Shown here: piece after piece, positions 1 to 9,618 of the stretch
Numbering within the stretch: the first letter of the stretch is position 1
Layout of the letters: each line of letters begins with the position of its first letter
From: an uncultured Verrucomicrobiota bacterium
GTDB lineage: Bacteria; Verrucomicrobiota; Verrucomicrobiia; Limisphaerales; CAIYYI01
Reading direction: 5' to 3'
Assembly: GCA_903930345.1 (NCBI GenBank)
Contig: CAIYYI010000232.1
Location: 1 to 48,549 of the forward strand
Length of the DNA: 48,549 nucleotides
Translations under genes and position numbers: made by a program
Notes under the pieces: model-generated
The model's input: only the letters and a program-made list of their open reading frames with translations
Told to the model about the DNA's origin: nothing
The model's database searches: none

Positions 1-3000
1 CAACCCATCGGCCGCCTCCGGCCACGGGGCGACATCCTGATACGCCACCAGGTCGGTTATCTGAAAAGCCCAGTTGCCACCGCTGCTCATGCCCAAGGGA
101 CGACGCAAGGCGATGGTTTCACCACCGTTGCTCAACTGACCCAGGAATGGTCCGAACAGACGCACAGACTCCCCCACCCCGAGCGTGAGCCTGAAATCGA
201 CAGCCAAAGCGGGCTGCAAGGAGGGATTGAAGCCCACCACCACCACGCGCTCGCCCGGGGCCAGCTCGATGGCGGGCGGAAACACGAATTGGATGGCGCC
301 ATCCATCTGCCAACTGATGGCGGCATTGGCGGCATCGCAAAGCTTCACCGCATTGCTGCCGGTATTGCACAGCTCAACGAACTCCAGATTGCGGGCGGTT
401 TCACCCAGCGCCTCATTGGGATGGTAATAAACCTCCGAGATCAGCACCTGGTTGGTCGCGGCGGTCAGGTTCGCCTGCCCCAGTGTGGGCGGGTCCAAAG
501 GCAGCACGAACTGCCGCTGATCCGAGGTGGACAGACGCCCCACCGAAATGCCCGGTGCCACGGCTTCAAACTGGAAGCCATCGTAATAGCCGGTGAGATT
601 GGTCCCCACGGCCGTGCCGGAGAAGAGCCAGGCGCTATCCCCCTCGCCATCCAGGCCGAAGCCCTGCGGTCCCAGGCTGAAATTGGTCTTCCAAGCCACC
701 CAATACCCTAGCGCGGGAATGGTGGTGCCGTTGGGAATGCGATACTTTTTGGGCGCTTGAAAGTCATCACTCAGGAACCACCCGGACAAATCAACCGCAT
801 TGGAGTTGGGATTGTAGAGTTCAATGGCATCGCCACCAAGCCCCGTGAGCGGGCTGCTCAACACCTCATTGACGACCACCGGAAGCGCAACCGGTCGAGG
901 AGGATCGCTCGCCAGCCCGGGTGAGCCGCCATCGTAAGTGCTGACCTGCCAGTTGGTGGAGGCATTGGCCTGGTTGGTGCCGCCATACACCAAGGAGAAA
1001 CCGAGCCCATCGGCCAGTGGTTCGACTCCGTCAGCATAACTGAATTCAAACACCACCTCCTGAACGGGGCCCTCAAGGCGCAGCGTTTCCCCGCCATTGT
1101 CCAGATTGCCCACATACTGTCCGGCCACTGGAAAACCAGCGCCGTAAAGGTTGGTGAACGTCTCCAGCCTGCTGACCAGCAGCACCGTGGCACCCGGCGC
1201 CAGGTTGGTGATGGCGGACTGGGCGGTGAACTCATACTGGATCCCCTTCGTGAACCGCAACCCCACCAAGTTCACCGCCCGCGTGCCAGGGTTGCGCAAT
1301 TCGAGATATTCAAAATCATCCGCCGAGTTGGTGAGCCAGGCCACCGGCGCCGGGTGATACATGAGTTCGCTGACCACCAGGAAAGGTATTTGCACCGTAT
1401 AGGTGGCCGCCTGCGGCCCCGACCAGGGACTGGACAACGGCGGGTTGTTGGCCCCGGTGAGATTGACATGGCTGAGGTTCCGGGCGCGCGCCACCACCCG
1501 GACGTTGTTGGTGATCCGCAACGGGGCGCGGTACTCAAGGGCAAAGGTGTTCGTCTCTCCGCCCGGGGCCCGGGGATCACGCCCATCCAGCGTGTAATAG
1601 ATGGTGGCACCCGCCGGAGCGGTCAAGGTCAGGAGGGCATTCGAAGCCACCATGCCCGCCGTAAGACCGGAGACCGGGCGGCCCAGAAAGTTGGTGTCGA
1701 TGAAATTGGCGCGCTCGGCCAGCCAGACCTTCAGCGCGTTCACCTCTCCCTGATAGGTGCCATCAAAAGCCGCGCTATAGGCATAACCCGTGCCTGCCGT
1801 GCGCATGCCAACCCGCCAGCGGGCCTGCTCCCTCGGTTGCGCCCCGCGCAACTGGCCGGCCAGGCGGTCCACCATGGCATTCAGGTTGGTTTGGGACAGC
1901 GGACCCGCACGTGATTCCTGATAGCGGTCGATCCATAGCTGCCAGAAATTGATGTCGCTAAAGAGACGAGGCCACCATTTTGGCGTGGCATTTCGGGCGG
2001 CATTAAAAAAATCCGTGCCCCCATCGCCAGAGGCGGACGCCCACAAGCGCGGATTGCTGTCGCGCCCATCCGTGGAACACAACGTGCGGTCAAAGTCCCA
2101 GACCGGGCCGCATTCCAGCTTACCGTCGCGGTCCTTGTAAAAGTAGCTGCTCAAACGCAGGGAATCGACATTGAAACAGAAAACGTTGTGGACATGGTGG
2201 TCCACGAAGGAAAGTGGATCAATGTGGGCCGCGTAGCCCACGGTGGGATCGGTGTAGGATGGGCCGTTGAGGACGGTGTTAAAGGTGTTGAGATAGTTGA
2301 GAATGTACTGTTCCTGCGGATCGCGCTGAACGGTGGTGATTTCCGCATATTTCGGGTCCACGTAATAAGCCGTGACCCCACCCGCACTGAATCCGTTTTC
2401 CCCGGGATCGCTGCGGTCATACTTCATCAGATAGCCACCGGTCACCGAGGGAACGGTGAGGTTTTCGGGCTCCAGCCGTTGAATGTCCACCCGCTTGGGA
2501 CCGGCTTTGATTTTCTCGGCCACCACGTAAACACCGTGGTAATTCCCGGGCAGGATCAGGGTGCTGGTGGAGTTAGTGACCAGGAAGACCTCGGCAAAGC
2601 GCGTCCGGGAGGCGTACCGGCCCATTTCCCGGCTGATTTCATACGCCAGCGGATTGTGAAAGAGCACCGGCTCAAACGAGTTTGGCGCATAAAAAACCCA
2701 ATCAGACTCGGCAGGCATGCCCATCAGGGGGTGATTCTGATCGGCGTTAAACTCGTCCCAGAACTCCACCGCCAGACTGGCCTTGGGCAAATCCTGGGTG
2801 CTGGACCCGCGCCGCTTGTAAACGCCACGGGTCATCAGGGTGGGTGGATTGGTCAGGCTCGTCAATCCGTTGGTCCCCGGCTCAAAGACCAGCGCATAGA
2901 ATTCCTGATACATGGCGGCTGAGGGATTGCCGAGGCCGAAGCTGTTAAAGACCACGACGGGGATGTTGGAGGTGAAACTGAGTGATCCAGGATCCAGCAG

Positions 3001-4626
3001 CATGAAGACCGCGCTGCTGGGCGGGCCGGGCAGCAGGCCGGGCACAAACGCCCGCGTGCGCACGCGTACCGATGCGACAAGGTGGACCGGAACGCTGTAC
3101 ATCGGCGAATTGGTGGTGGGCAGCGTGCCATCCAGCGTGTAATGGATATGGGCCGAAGGATCATCCACCCCCAAGGCCAGGTCGAAAGCGGATGAAAAAG
3201 TGCCACTCGCATGCGAAAATTGAACAGCCGAGGCAAATCCCAGCCCATTGACACCGTTCGCACGCCCGGGCGTGGCCGGAGTATAATAGCCCATGGCAAA
3301 CGGCATGGTGCGATCCCGCCCATAGGAAACATCCTCGCTCTGAGCCGGGTAGTTCAAGAAATGGGAGATGACATTGGTGTAAGCATCCGAGAGCACCAGA
3401 TTGCCGCCCGAAGAGCCTAGCTTGAAGTTCGTGTGCAACCGGGCCGGGTTGTTGGTGCGGTCTTTCCCGGAGGCAAACACCAGCAGGTAGCCACCCGGCA
3501 ACAGATCCACCGATGGGAACCGCCAGGCTCGCAAATTGGACAGATCATCGGACAGAAACCAGCCGGCCAGGTTCACCTTGTTGGTGCCCGGGTTGAACAG
3601 CTCCACCCAATCCGAGGCATCACCGTCCTCATCGTTCACCGTCTTGTCATTGTTGGCCATGAACTCGGTGATCATCACCTGGGCACCCCCGGAATTGGGA
3701 TCGTAGGTGACCGAGAAGGAGCCGCCGGAAAAGGGATTGTGGGTGGCCGCCTGATCCGAGATCCCATGGCTGGGAGCCCAGGCAATGGTCACCGCGCCGG
3801 TGGCAGGCGGGGAAAAGGAAAAGAGGTATTGCCCCGGCCCACCATAAATCAGGTCGGTGGCCGGCTGGTTGTTGATCAATAAATCGCCCGCATCCACCCC
3901 CGCCATTGCCTCAGAAAACTGCACCTCCACCTGGAACAATTGGTTGACCAGAGCACCCGGGGCCGGGAAAATCTGGACCACCACGGGGGGCATGACGTCC
4001 ACGCTGGATGCCAGTGAGGCCTGAAAACCGAAGTCACTGCTTGACGCCGTGGTGTTGATCGCCTGAATGGCGATGATGTTTTCACCCACCCGAAGGTAAG
4101 TCGCCGCGTTAGTCAGGATGTAGGTGTGAACCGGGGGCGGTTCCGGCGCGTTGGACGCGGAAACAGTGTACGTCGGCTCACCCGTGACGCTCACATTGGT
4201 GGAGGCAACCCTGGTTCCGTTAATCCAGGCGATAAACCCGTCATCAATGGCCACCCGCAGGACCAATTGGTCCACGGCGGAAGGTTGCACCAGCGTAAAC
4301 GATCGGCGCATAAAAACGCTGGTGTACAGATTCATCATGTCCGGCAGCGTGGTTCCCGCAAAAGTGCCGCCGGTGAAGAAAGGGGCCTCCACGCCGCCTC
4401 CGGCCGTGGTGTAATAAAACGGGGCCGGACCGGAAAGCCAGGCCGCATCATCGAACCCCACCTGACGCCACGCAGTGCTGACCGGGGTGGATGCCTCGTT
4501 TGTGCCTTTAAAGTAACGCCAGGTTGCCGATATGGGAAAGATTTCGACTTCGGCCCCTGAACAGCAACTGCTCCACCAGCAAACCAGCATCAGGACGAGA
4601 ATCGTCCGTTTAACAAGGTATGCCAT
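1..4626 (-). CDS. Secreted CotH-kinase / lamin-tail-domain protein (3' end outside window)
   Basis: Reading from the ATG at 4626 gives 1542 codons without a stop, so the C-terminus lies beyond base 1. A signal peptide (positively charged start, then a hydrophobic run ending near residue 25) is followed by a jelly-roll-like region, a lamin-tail domain (about 312-412; motif DWVELFNPGTNKVNLAGW), a chitobiase-C-like stretch with YTLDGTLP (about 470-545), a CotH kinase region (about 545-930; WDFDRTL near 840), another YTLDGRDP module (about 995-1050) and three more lamin-tail domains (from about 1080, 1247 and 1390). CotH-family proteins are atypical secreted kinases; the lamin-tail fold is a beta-sandwich often found on bacterial surface proteins. 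The start lies 4 bases after the stop of the upstream lamin-tail gene, so the two are probably co-transcribed. Family assignment is firm from sequence; substrate and biological role are unknown. Confidence 0.9.
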   Translation of the reverse strand, partial: MAYLVKRTILVLMLVCWWSSCCSGAEVEIFPISATWRYFKGTNEASTPVSTAWRQVGFDDAAWLSGPAPFYYTTAGGGVEAPFFTGGTFAGTTLPDMMNLYTSVFMRRSFTLVQPSAVDQLVLRVAIDDGFIAWINGTRVASTNVSVTGEPTYTVSASNAPEPPPVHTYILTNAATYLRVGENIIAIQAINTTASSSDFGFQASLASSVDVMPPVVVQIFPAPGALVNQLFQVEVQFSEAMAGVDAGDLLINNQPATDLIYGGPGQYLFSFSPPATGAVTIAWAPSHGISDQAATHNPFSGGSFSVTYDPNSGGAQVMITEFMANNDKTVNDEDGDASDWVELFNPGTNKVNLAGWFLSDDLSNLRAWRFPSVDLLPGGYLLVFASGKDRTNNPARLHTNFKLGSSGGNLVLSDAYTNVISHFLNYPAQSEDVSYGRDRTMPFAMGYYTPATPGRANGVNGLGFASAVQFSHASGTFSSAFDLALGVDDPSAHIHYTLDGTLPTTNSPMYSVPVHLVASVRVRTRAFVPGLLPGPPSSAVFMLLDPGSLSFTSNIPVVVFNSFGLGNPSAAMYQEFYALVFEPGTNGLTSLTNPPTLMTRGVYKRRGSSTQDLPKASLAVEFWDEFNADQNHPLMGMPAESDWVFYAPNSFEPVLFHNPLAYEISREMGRYASRTRFAEVFLVTNSTSTLILPGNYHGVYVVAEKIKAGPKRVDIQRLEPENLTVPSVTGGYLMKYDRSDPGENGFSAGGVTAYYVDPKYAEITTVQRDPQEQYILNYLNTFNTVLNGPSYTDPTVGYAAHIDPLSFVDHHVHNVFCFNVDSLRLSSYFYKDRDGKLECGPVWDFDRTLCSTDGRDSNPRLWASASGDGGTDFFNAARNATPKWWPRLFSDINFWQLWIDRYQESRAGPLSQTNLNAMVDRLAGQLRGAQPREQARWRVGMRTAGTGYAYSAAFDGTYQGEVNALKVWLAERANFIDTNFLGRPVSGLTAGMVASNALLTLTAPAGATIYYTLDGRDPRAPGGETNTFALEYRAPLRITNNVRVVARARNLSHVNLTGANNPPLSSPWSGPQAATYTVQIPFLVVSELMYHPAPVAWLTNSADDFEYLELRNPGTRAVNLVGLRFTKGIQYEFTAQSAITNLAPGATVLLVSRLETFTNLYGAGFPVAGQYVGNLDNGGETLRLEGPVQEVVFEFSYADGVEPLADGLGFSLVYGGTNQANASTNWQVSTYDGGSPGLASDPPRPVALPVVVNEVLSSPLTGLGGDAIELYNPNSNAVDLSGWFLSDDFQAPKKYRIPNGTTIPALGYWVAWKTNFSLGPQGFGLDGEGDSAWLFSGTAVGTNLTGYYDGFQFEAVAPGISVGRLSTSDQRQFVLPLDPPTLGQANLTAATNQVLISEVYYHPNEALGETARNLEFVELCNTGSNAVKLCDAANAAISWQMDGAIQFVFPPAIELAPGERVVVVGFNPSLQPALAVDFRLTLGVGESVRLFGPFLGQLSNGGETIALRRPLGMSSGGNWAFQITDLVAYQDVAPWPEAADGL

Positions 4627-4630
4627 GAAA

Positions 4631-7147
4631 TTATTGCAGACGGGAACGGTAAAACCGATTGGTGTTCAGCGGAGCGTCAGCATTCGTAAACACGGTTGGG
4701 GAGACGTTGAGCGTGAGATTGGTCAGAAACTGCCAGTTGGTCAGGTTGCTGGAATGCTCAATCACCAAAGTGCGCCCGACCATGCCCTCAAGCTTGAAAG
4801 TCACCCCCGATCCCGTGGTCAGTTGCGGGAGTTGCAGTTTGGGCGGCGGATTGACCGTCAATTGGGCAAACAAACTGGTGGCGGAACCAAAACTGTTGCT
4901 GATCACCACGCGGTACCCGCCCGCATCGTTGGTTTTGACCGCCGATAGCGCAAGCGTGTCATTGGTCTGCTGACTGAGTGCTCCCGAGACAAAATACCAT
5001 TGGTAATTCAGCGGTTCAGCCCCAGTAGCCACCACTTGAAACTGGGCGCTTTCCCCTGCCACCACGGCGGTGGAAATGGGGTTGACACTAATCACCGGGG
5101 CACTGCCGGAGGTGACATTATCCCGGCCGGTGGTGGGGGCCGCACCGAACCAGTTGGTCTGATCGTTGGCATAAGCCTGCAGGTTCAACCGCTGCAATGA
5201 AAAACCGGTGCCATCCGTGTTGGTCGGCCACGGGGCACGGTCCTCATACTTGACCTTTTCCACAAAAATATACGGCACATAACCAGCATCCGGACGCCCC
5301 GGCAACTGCACCGGATCAGGCTTGTACAATTCCACGGTGGCTGAACGGTTGCTCAACTTCCCTTTGTACGGGCCAAAAATGGGGACGCTGGCGGGAATGT
5401 TGAGACGCGAACGAAAATCGGCAGTGGTGGTAGCATTGGTGGCCGGATCAAAATTCACCAGCACGAGATTGCCGTTGGCGGCAATGGTGGTGTTGAGCGG
5501 AAAATCATAATCCACCGCATTACGGATGCGCCAAGTGTTGGTGCCGTAACTCTCGGGATCCAGGCTGTACAGAGGCAGTGGGGCATTGCGGGTATTCCGC
5601 AATTCAATGTACTCGTCAAGTTCGTTGTCGATGACATTGGTGCCCAGAATGATCGGAGGCGGGCGATAGAAGAGTTCAGAAATCACCAGGGGCCCCACCA
5701 GGGGTTGGGCATTGGCGGCACCCGCACCGGTGCGAAACTGATCCAAATAAAATTGAATGGCCGGATAATCCTTGGTCACCGCCGTACCAAATGAAAGGGA
5801 GTTGAGGGGAACGAAATCCGTACCGCCGTCACTTTTCACGTAACGACCGAGCGAAACCCCATTTTCCGTTGAGGGAAAGTCTTTGATCAGGCGATAGCCA
5901 GTCAGCACACCATTGGCATCCGCAGAGAAAAGGCAGACCTGATCGCCCTGGGCCGAATTCAGGGTGAAACTGGGGGCGTTACCCGAACGGTCGGGGTTGA
6001 ACTGGTATTCATAAAACACTTTGAATCCACCCGTGGGGATGATCGTGCCGCTGGGAACACGATACTTGTAGGGGTTGTTTTCATTATTGCTCAGCCACCA
6101 CCCCCCGATGTTGACGTTGGTCGGACCGGTGTTAAAGAACTCCACCGCGTCCTCCAATGGCAGATCCGTATGCGCCAACATTTCGTTGGCCACGATGTTG
6201 GTGAGCGGCAAAAAGTTGCTATCGCCAGGCGTGTCTCGCCCCACGGGAAAAGCAATGATGTTTGTGCTGCCATCCGGCAGGCGCCCCAGGGAAACATCGC
6301 GCACCTGCGCACCGAATATGACCCGGTCAATGTAGTTGATGCGGTCACTCTGGTACAAACTCAGAGTCTCACCGTTGGAACTGCTGAGCCGCAACGGCAG
6401 GTGGTTCGCGCCCTTTGAGGCGGCGTTGTCACACCAAAGTCGTTTGAAGGAACCGGGGGCCACGAACGACAACTGCTTCATCGCCGCCTCATTGGGCGGG
6501 TTGGGCGGAGCCTCATCCGAGAAAATCAATCCCCCCAAGGCCACCGGACCATTGGTGGGCGGATTGTACAACTCCACCCAGTCCTCATCCTCGCCGGCCG
6601 AGTTGGTGGCCATCCACTCGTTAAACCGCAGGGCCAGGTTGACACCCAAAGTCACCGATTGATTGGCCGCCCCGGGGGTCATGGCCGCCAAAGACCAGTT
6701 GTTCGCTCCTCCATTGGGAATCCGGCTGATCGAAAAATCCGATATCTGCAGCCCGAAATCGACCAGATCCTGGCGCACCCCCACGAAATACAACGCCGCC
6801 AATTCACCGTCGGCCGTCAGCGAAAATGTGGCGTGAAAGCCGGGCAGATTGGTGGCGCTATCCAGCCAGACCACGGCATACCCATTGCCGGCAATTTTGG
6901 CGGTGGAAGGAAAGACAAATTTATTGGCGTTGAGCAGGTCATCCGTAAGGGTCCACCCATTCAGGGAAACCTCGCTGGTGCTATTGTTGTAAATTTCAAT
7001 GTAATCCGGGGTGCCACCATCCGGTCCCTCAGCGGTGGAATTCTGAGCCACGACTTCGTTGATCACCAATTGGGCACTTGCGGTGTGCGGCCAGGCCACA
7101 CAGATCATCAGCGCCAACAGTGCGCTCCCTATTTTCAGTCGGTTCAT
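4631..7147 (-). CDS. Secreted multi-lamin-tail protein with Ig-like domain and RFYR C-terminus
   Basis: This 838-residue protein starts at MNRLKIGS, chosen over a 61-residue upstream extension because it gives a clean signal peptide ending at ASAQ. It carries about four lamin-tail domains (about 24-125, 165-275, 315-420, 485-640; typical motifs YIEIYNNSTSEVSLNGW and DWVELYNPP), an Ig-like domain (about 690-770) with the usual YQW and DAGGYRVVISN motifs, and a C-terminal beta-rich domain ending in NRFYRSRLQ. It has no kinase domain, unlike the gene that follows 4 bases after its stop. It is presumably a surface or secreted structural or adhesive protein. The RFYR ending is shared with three other proteins of this window and may be a sorting or anchoring signal; that is inference. 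Confidence 0.88.
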   Translation of the reverse strand: MNRLKIGSALLALMICVAWPHTASAQLVINEVVAQNSTAEGPDGGTPDYIEIYNNSTSEVSLNGWTLTDDLLNANKFVFPSTAKIAGNGYAVVWLDSATNLPGFHATFSLTADGELAALYFVGVRQDLVDFGLQISDFSISRIPNGGANNWSLAAMTPGAANQSVTLGVNLALRFNEWMATNSAGEDEDWVELYNPPTNGPVALGGLIFSDEAPPNPPNEAAMKQLSFVAPGSFKRLWCDNAASKGANHLPLRLSSSNGETLSLYQSDRINYIDRVIFGAQVRDVSLGRLPDGSTNIIAFPVGRDTPGDSNFLPLTNIVANEMLAHTDLPLEDAVEFFNTGPTNVNIGGWWLSNNENNPYKYRVPSGTIIPTGGFKVFYEYQFNPDRSGNAPSFTLNSAQGDQVCLFSADANGVLTGYRLIKDFPSTENGVSLGRYVKSDGGTDFVPLNSLSFGTAVTKDYPAIQFYLDQFRTGAGAANAQPLVGPLVISELFYRPPPIILGTNVIDNELDEYIELRNTRNAPLPLYSLDPESYGTNTWRIRNAVDYDFPLNTTIAANGNLVLVNFDPATNATTTADFRSRLNIPASVPIFGPYKGKLSNRSATVELYKPDPVQLPGRPDAGYVPYIFVEKVKYEDRAPWPTNTDGTGFSLQRLNLQAYANDQTNWFGAAPTTGRDNVTSGSAPVISVNPISTAVVAGESAQFQVVATGAEPLNYQWYFVSGALSQQTNDTLALSAVKTNDAGGYRVVISNSFGSATSLFAQLTVNPPPKLQLPQLTTGSGVTFKLEGMVGRTLVIEHSSNLTNWQFLTNLTLNVSPTVFTNADAPLNTNRFYRSRLQ

Positions 7148-7600
7148 GGTTTTTTTGCTATTTCGGTTAAACAGTGCGTGATTCTCATCACAGCCGGTCA
7201 AAATTGTCACAGTCTGGCGTTCCGCCTGCACATCTGGTTTGGTGTGGTTTTCCCACCTGACTGTACCACAGCCAGTTCGCCGCTTCCACCCCCGCACGGG
7301 GCGCTTGGCAACGAACACAGTAGAGCACAATTAATGCCATGCGCCAATGGCCATTGGCCAGTCTTTTTTGCGTCTTTTCAACGACTTGCACCCGAGGACG
7401 GCCTGGGCAGTGCCCACACGACTGAATTCCAGCTTGAACGGGCTGAGCACAATCGCACCATCCGCCCCGGCAATCTGGTCATTGAAGTATTGCATATTGT
7501 TTATTTTCAGGATTTTACGTCATTTGCATAAAATGAGTTGCGAAGTGGTTTTCTGCTTGTGCCCGGGCGGCGCTGGGCTTATGTTACGCCCGCCAATTTT
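7148..7600. other. Non-coding spacer between lamin-tail unit and SRP RNA
   Basis: About 450 bases between two divergent transcription units. Open frames here are short, lack homologous-looking motifs and conflict with one another. The segment must hold the leftward promoter of the lamin-tail genes and the rightward promoter of the SRP RNA. An AT-rich patch around 7500-7535 contains TAAAAT at 7530-7535, which could be a -10 box, but no convincing -35 lies 17 bases upstream, so I do not call a promoter. Confidence 0.5.
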
Positions 7601-7692
7601 GCCAGGGCCCATGGAATGCGGACTTACGAACCCCGCGAGAGCCGGAAGGCAGCAACGGTAGTTTGCTCCGCATCCGCCGTGGTTACCCTGGC
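7601..7692 (+). ncRNA. ffs: Bacterial signal recognition particle RNA, small (4.5S-like) type
   Basis: The conserved SRP domain IV is visible: GAACCCCG (7628-7635), then GCC-GGAA-GGC tetraloop stem (7641-7650), then AGCAACGGTA (7651-7660). Flanking arms pair: ATGCGGA (7616-7622) with TCCGCAT (7667-7673), and the terminal stem GCCAGGG (7601-7607) with CCCTGGC (7686-7692). A T-rich tract (7693-7703) follows directly and would serve as terminator. The RNA binds Ffh and targets nascent membrane and secreted proteins to the translocon. Its location just before dnaX-ebfC-recR matches the arrangement known from several phyla (for example scr-dnaX-yaaK-recR in Bacillus). Exact ends are estimated from base pairing; there is no Alu domain. 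Confidence 0.9.
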
Positions 7693-7770
7693 TTTCTTTT
7701 TTTAAGCAGCGGGTTTGACGTTTGACGCCGAATCGCCAAGACTCACTCCCAGCTTTAACCATGTGTGGCT

Positions 7771-9573
7771 ATGTCATACCAAGTCATTGCCCGTAAATAT
7801 CGTCCGCAGCGCTTTAGCGACGTGGTCGGCCAGGAGCATGTCACCCAGACCCTGGCCAACGCCATCGCGCAAAACCGCATTGCGCATGCCTACATCTTCT
7901 GCGGCCCCCGTGGCACCGGCAAGACGACCATTGCCCGGATTTTTGCCAAGTGCCTGAATTGCACCAATGGCCCGCGCGTGGATTTTGACGTGGAGGATCC
8001 CCGGTGCGTGGAAATTGCCGATGGGCGCGCCATTGACGTGATGGAAATCGACGGGGCCAGCAACAACAACGTGGATCAGGTGCGCGACCTGCGCGAGACC
8101 GTCAAATACGCCCCCGCCAGCGGCAAGTTCAAGGTTTACATCATTGACGAGGTGCACATGCTCTCCACGGCGGCGTTCAACGCGCTGCTCAAAACCTTGG
8201 AGGAGCCCCCGGCCCACGTCAAATTCATGTTCGCCACCACCGACCCGGAAAAGGTGTTGCCGACCATCCTTTCGCGCTGTCAGCGGTTCGATTTGCGGCG
8301 CATTCCCACCCGGCTGATCGCCGACCAATTGGCCAGCATCGCCCAGCAGGAGCAGGTTCACATCACCCCCGCCGCAGTCCACGCGATCGCGCGCGGTGCG
8401 GATGGCGGCATGCGCGACGCGGAATCCGCCCTGGACCAGTTGATCAGTTTCTGCGGCAACAAAATCGAGGAAGTGGATGTGCTCTCCATGTACGGACTGG
8501 CCGGTCGGGCCCAGGTGCTCGCCATTGTCCAGGCCATCGTGGCCGGTGAGGCGGATAAGGCGTTGCGGGAGTTACACGAACTGAGTCGGCAAGGCAAGGA
8601 TCTGGGTCGGCTGGTCTCGGACCTGCTCAATCATTTCCGCAATCTCCTCATTTTCCAGGTGTCCAAAGGGGACTTGGATTTGGTGGAGGTTTCCGAGGCG
8701 GAGGCCGCTGAACTGAAACAGCATGCGAGTGAACTGCCCATGGAGGCATTGAACCGGATCCTGTCCGTGCTGAGCGAATGCGAGAGCAACCTGCGGGACG
8801 CAGCCTCCAAGAAAATTTTCATTGAGATCTGCCTGCTGCGTGCCCTGGAGGCCCGGAAAGCGGTGAGCTTGGATGCGGTGTTGAAGCAACTGCAGCAAAT
8901 GCGCAACGAGGGAAACACTGCGGTCGCCGCCGCCCCCCAGCGCACGGCCCCAATCCCAGCCGCTCCCGCCCCGACTGCTCCAGCCCCCCCGGCACCGCCA
9001 CCCGCCCCGCGCCCACCCGCAGTTTTGATGGAGACCGCCCCGCCACCCCGTCAGGCCGCGCCCCCGCCCGCCCCCGTGATGATGCCCGCCCCGGCGGTTC
9101 CAGAAATCGTCTGCGAGGCGGATATGCTGCAACTTTGGAGCAACCTGCTGGAGGTGGTGGGTCGCGCCAGCGCCTTCACCCGCTCCTATCTGGGGGATGC
9201 GCATCCGGTGGCGCTGACCCGGCACTTGCTGACCATCGGTTTCGATCCGAGCGCCGAAGACAAGTTGGCCATGATCAACAACGCCAAGGCACTGGCCTTG
9301 CTGCAGGAAAAACTGGCCGAACTGGGGTATCCCAACCTGACGGTCAAATTCAGCCTGGCAGCCCGGCCTGGCAACCTGCCCTTGCCGGTCGCACAGTCAT
9401 CCGCACCGCCCGCCCTGTCTCTCTCGGCGACCCCGAAGTCCGGCCTCACCACCCCCCGCGCGCCGGAAAAGCCCGCTGTGACCAGCTTTGATGCCAACAC
9501 TTTTAAGAATGACCCCTTGATCCAGAAGGCGCTGGAAATCTTCAAGGGAACCATAGCCGAAGTGCGCGCCTGA
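7771..9573 (+). CDS. dnaX: DNA polymerase III subunit gamma/tau (clamp loader ATPase)
   Basis: This 600-residue protein is the ATPase of the clamp loader that places the sliding clamp on DNA. It begins MSYQVIARKYRPQ as in the family; a GTG two codons earlier (7765) is possible but less likely. Visible motifs are Walker A GPRGTGKT (45-52), Walker B with DEVHM (126-130), sensor 1 ATTDPEK (155-161) and SRC (168-170), then the helical clamp-loader domain (about 240-365), a Pro/Ala-rich linker (about 395-455) and a tau-like C-terminal region. Of the four zinc-binding cysteines usual between Walker A and B (E. coli 64, 73, 76, 79) only C64 and C79 are kept; positions 73 and 76 are Asp. I see no obvious slippery site for a gamma form. 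It heads the dnaX-ebfC-recR cluster. Confidence 0.97.
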   Translation: MSYQVIARKYRPQRFSDVVGQEHVTQTLANAIAQNRIAHAYIFCGPRGTGKTTIARIFAKCLNCTNGPRVDFDVEDPRCVEIADGRAIDVMEIDGASNNNVDQVRDLRETVKYAPASGKFKVYIIDEVHMLSTAAFNALLKTLEEPPAHVKFMFATTDPEKVLPTILSRCQRFDLRRIPTRLIADQLASIAQQEQVHITPAAVHAIARGADGGMRDAESALDQLISFCGNKIEEVDVLSMYGLAGRAQVLAIVQAIVAGEADKALRELHELSRQGKDLGRLVSDLLNHFRNLLIFQVSKGDLDLVEVSEAEAAELKQHASELPMEALNRILSVLSECESNLRDAASKKIFIEICLLRALEARKAVSLDAVLKQLQQMRNEGNTAVAAAPQRTAPIPAAPAPTAPAPPAPPPAPRPPAVLMETAPPPRQAAPPPAPVMMPAPAVPEIVCEADMLQLWSNLLEVVGRASAFTRSYLGDAHPVALTRHLLTIGFDPSAEDKLAMINNAKALALLQEKLAELGYPNLTVKFSLAARPGNLPLPVAQSSAPPALSLSATPKSGLTTPRAPEKPAVTSFDANTFKNDPLIQKALEIFKGTIAEVRA

Positions 9574-9618
9574 TGGCCAGCGCACGCAACCCCTGAATCC
9601 CCCCAACCAACCAATCCC

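Noticed and set aside
1..4626. Spore-coat function for the CotH-domain proteins
   Set aside because: The window has no sporulation gene, and CotH kinase domains with lamin tails are common in secreted proteins of non-sporulating bacteria.
7148..7330. A 61-residue N-terminal extension of the 838-residue lamin-tail protein
   Set aside because: The extension is rich in Arg/Cys and hides the signal peptide; the internal ATG at 7147 gives a standard signal sequence.
7500..7540. A promoter for the SRP RNA around TAAAAT (7530-7535)
   Set aside because: No acceptable -35 hexamer is found at 16-18 bases upstream; the AT-rich patch alone is not enough.
8900..9110. Programmed frameshift signal for a short gamma form in the Pro/Ala-rich linker of dnaX
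   Set aside because: No A-AAA-AAG-type slippery heptamer with a following stem is visible; the linker is only C-rich.
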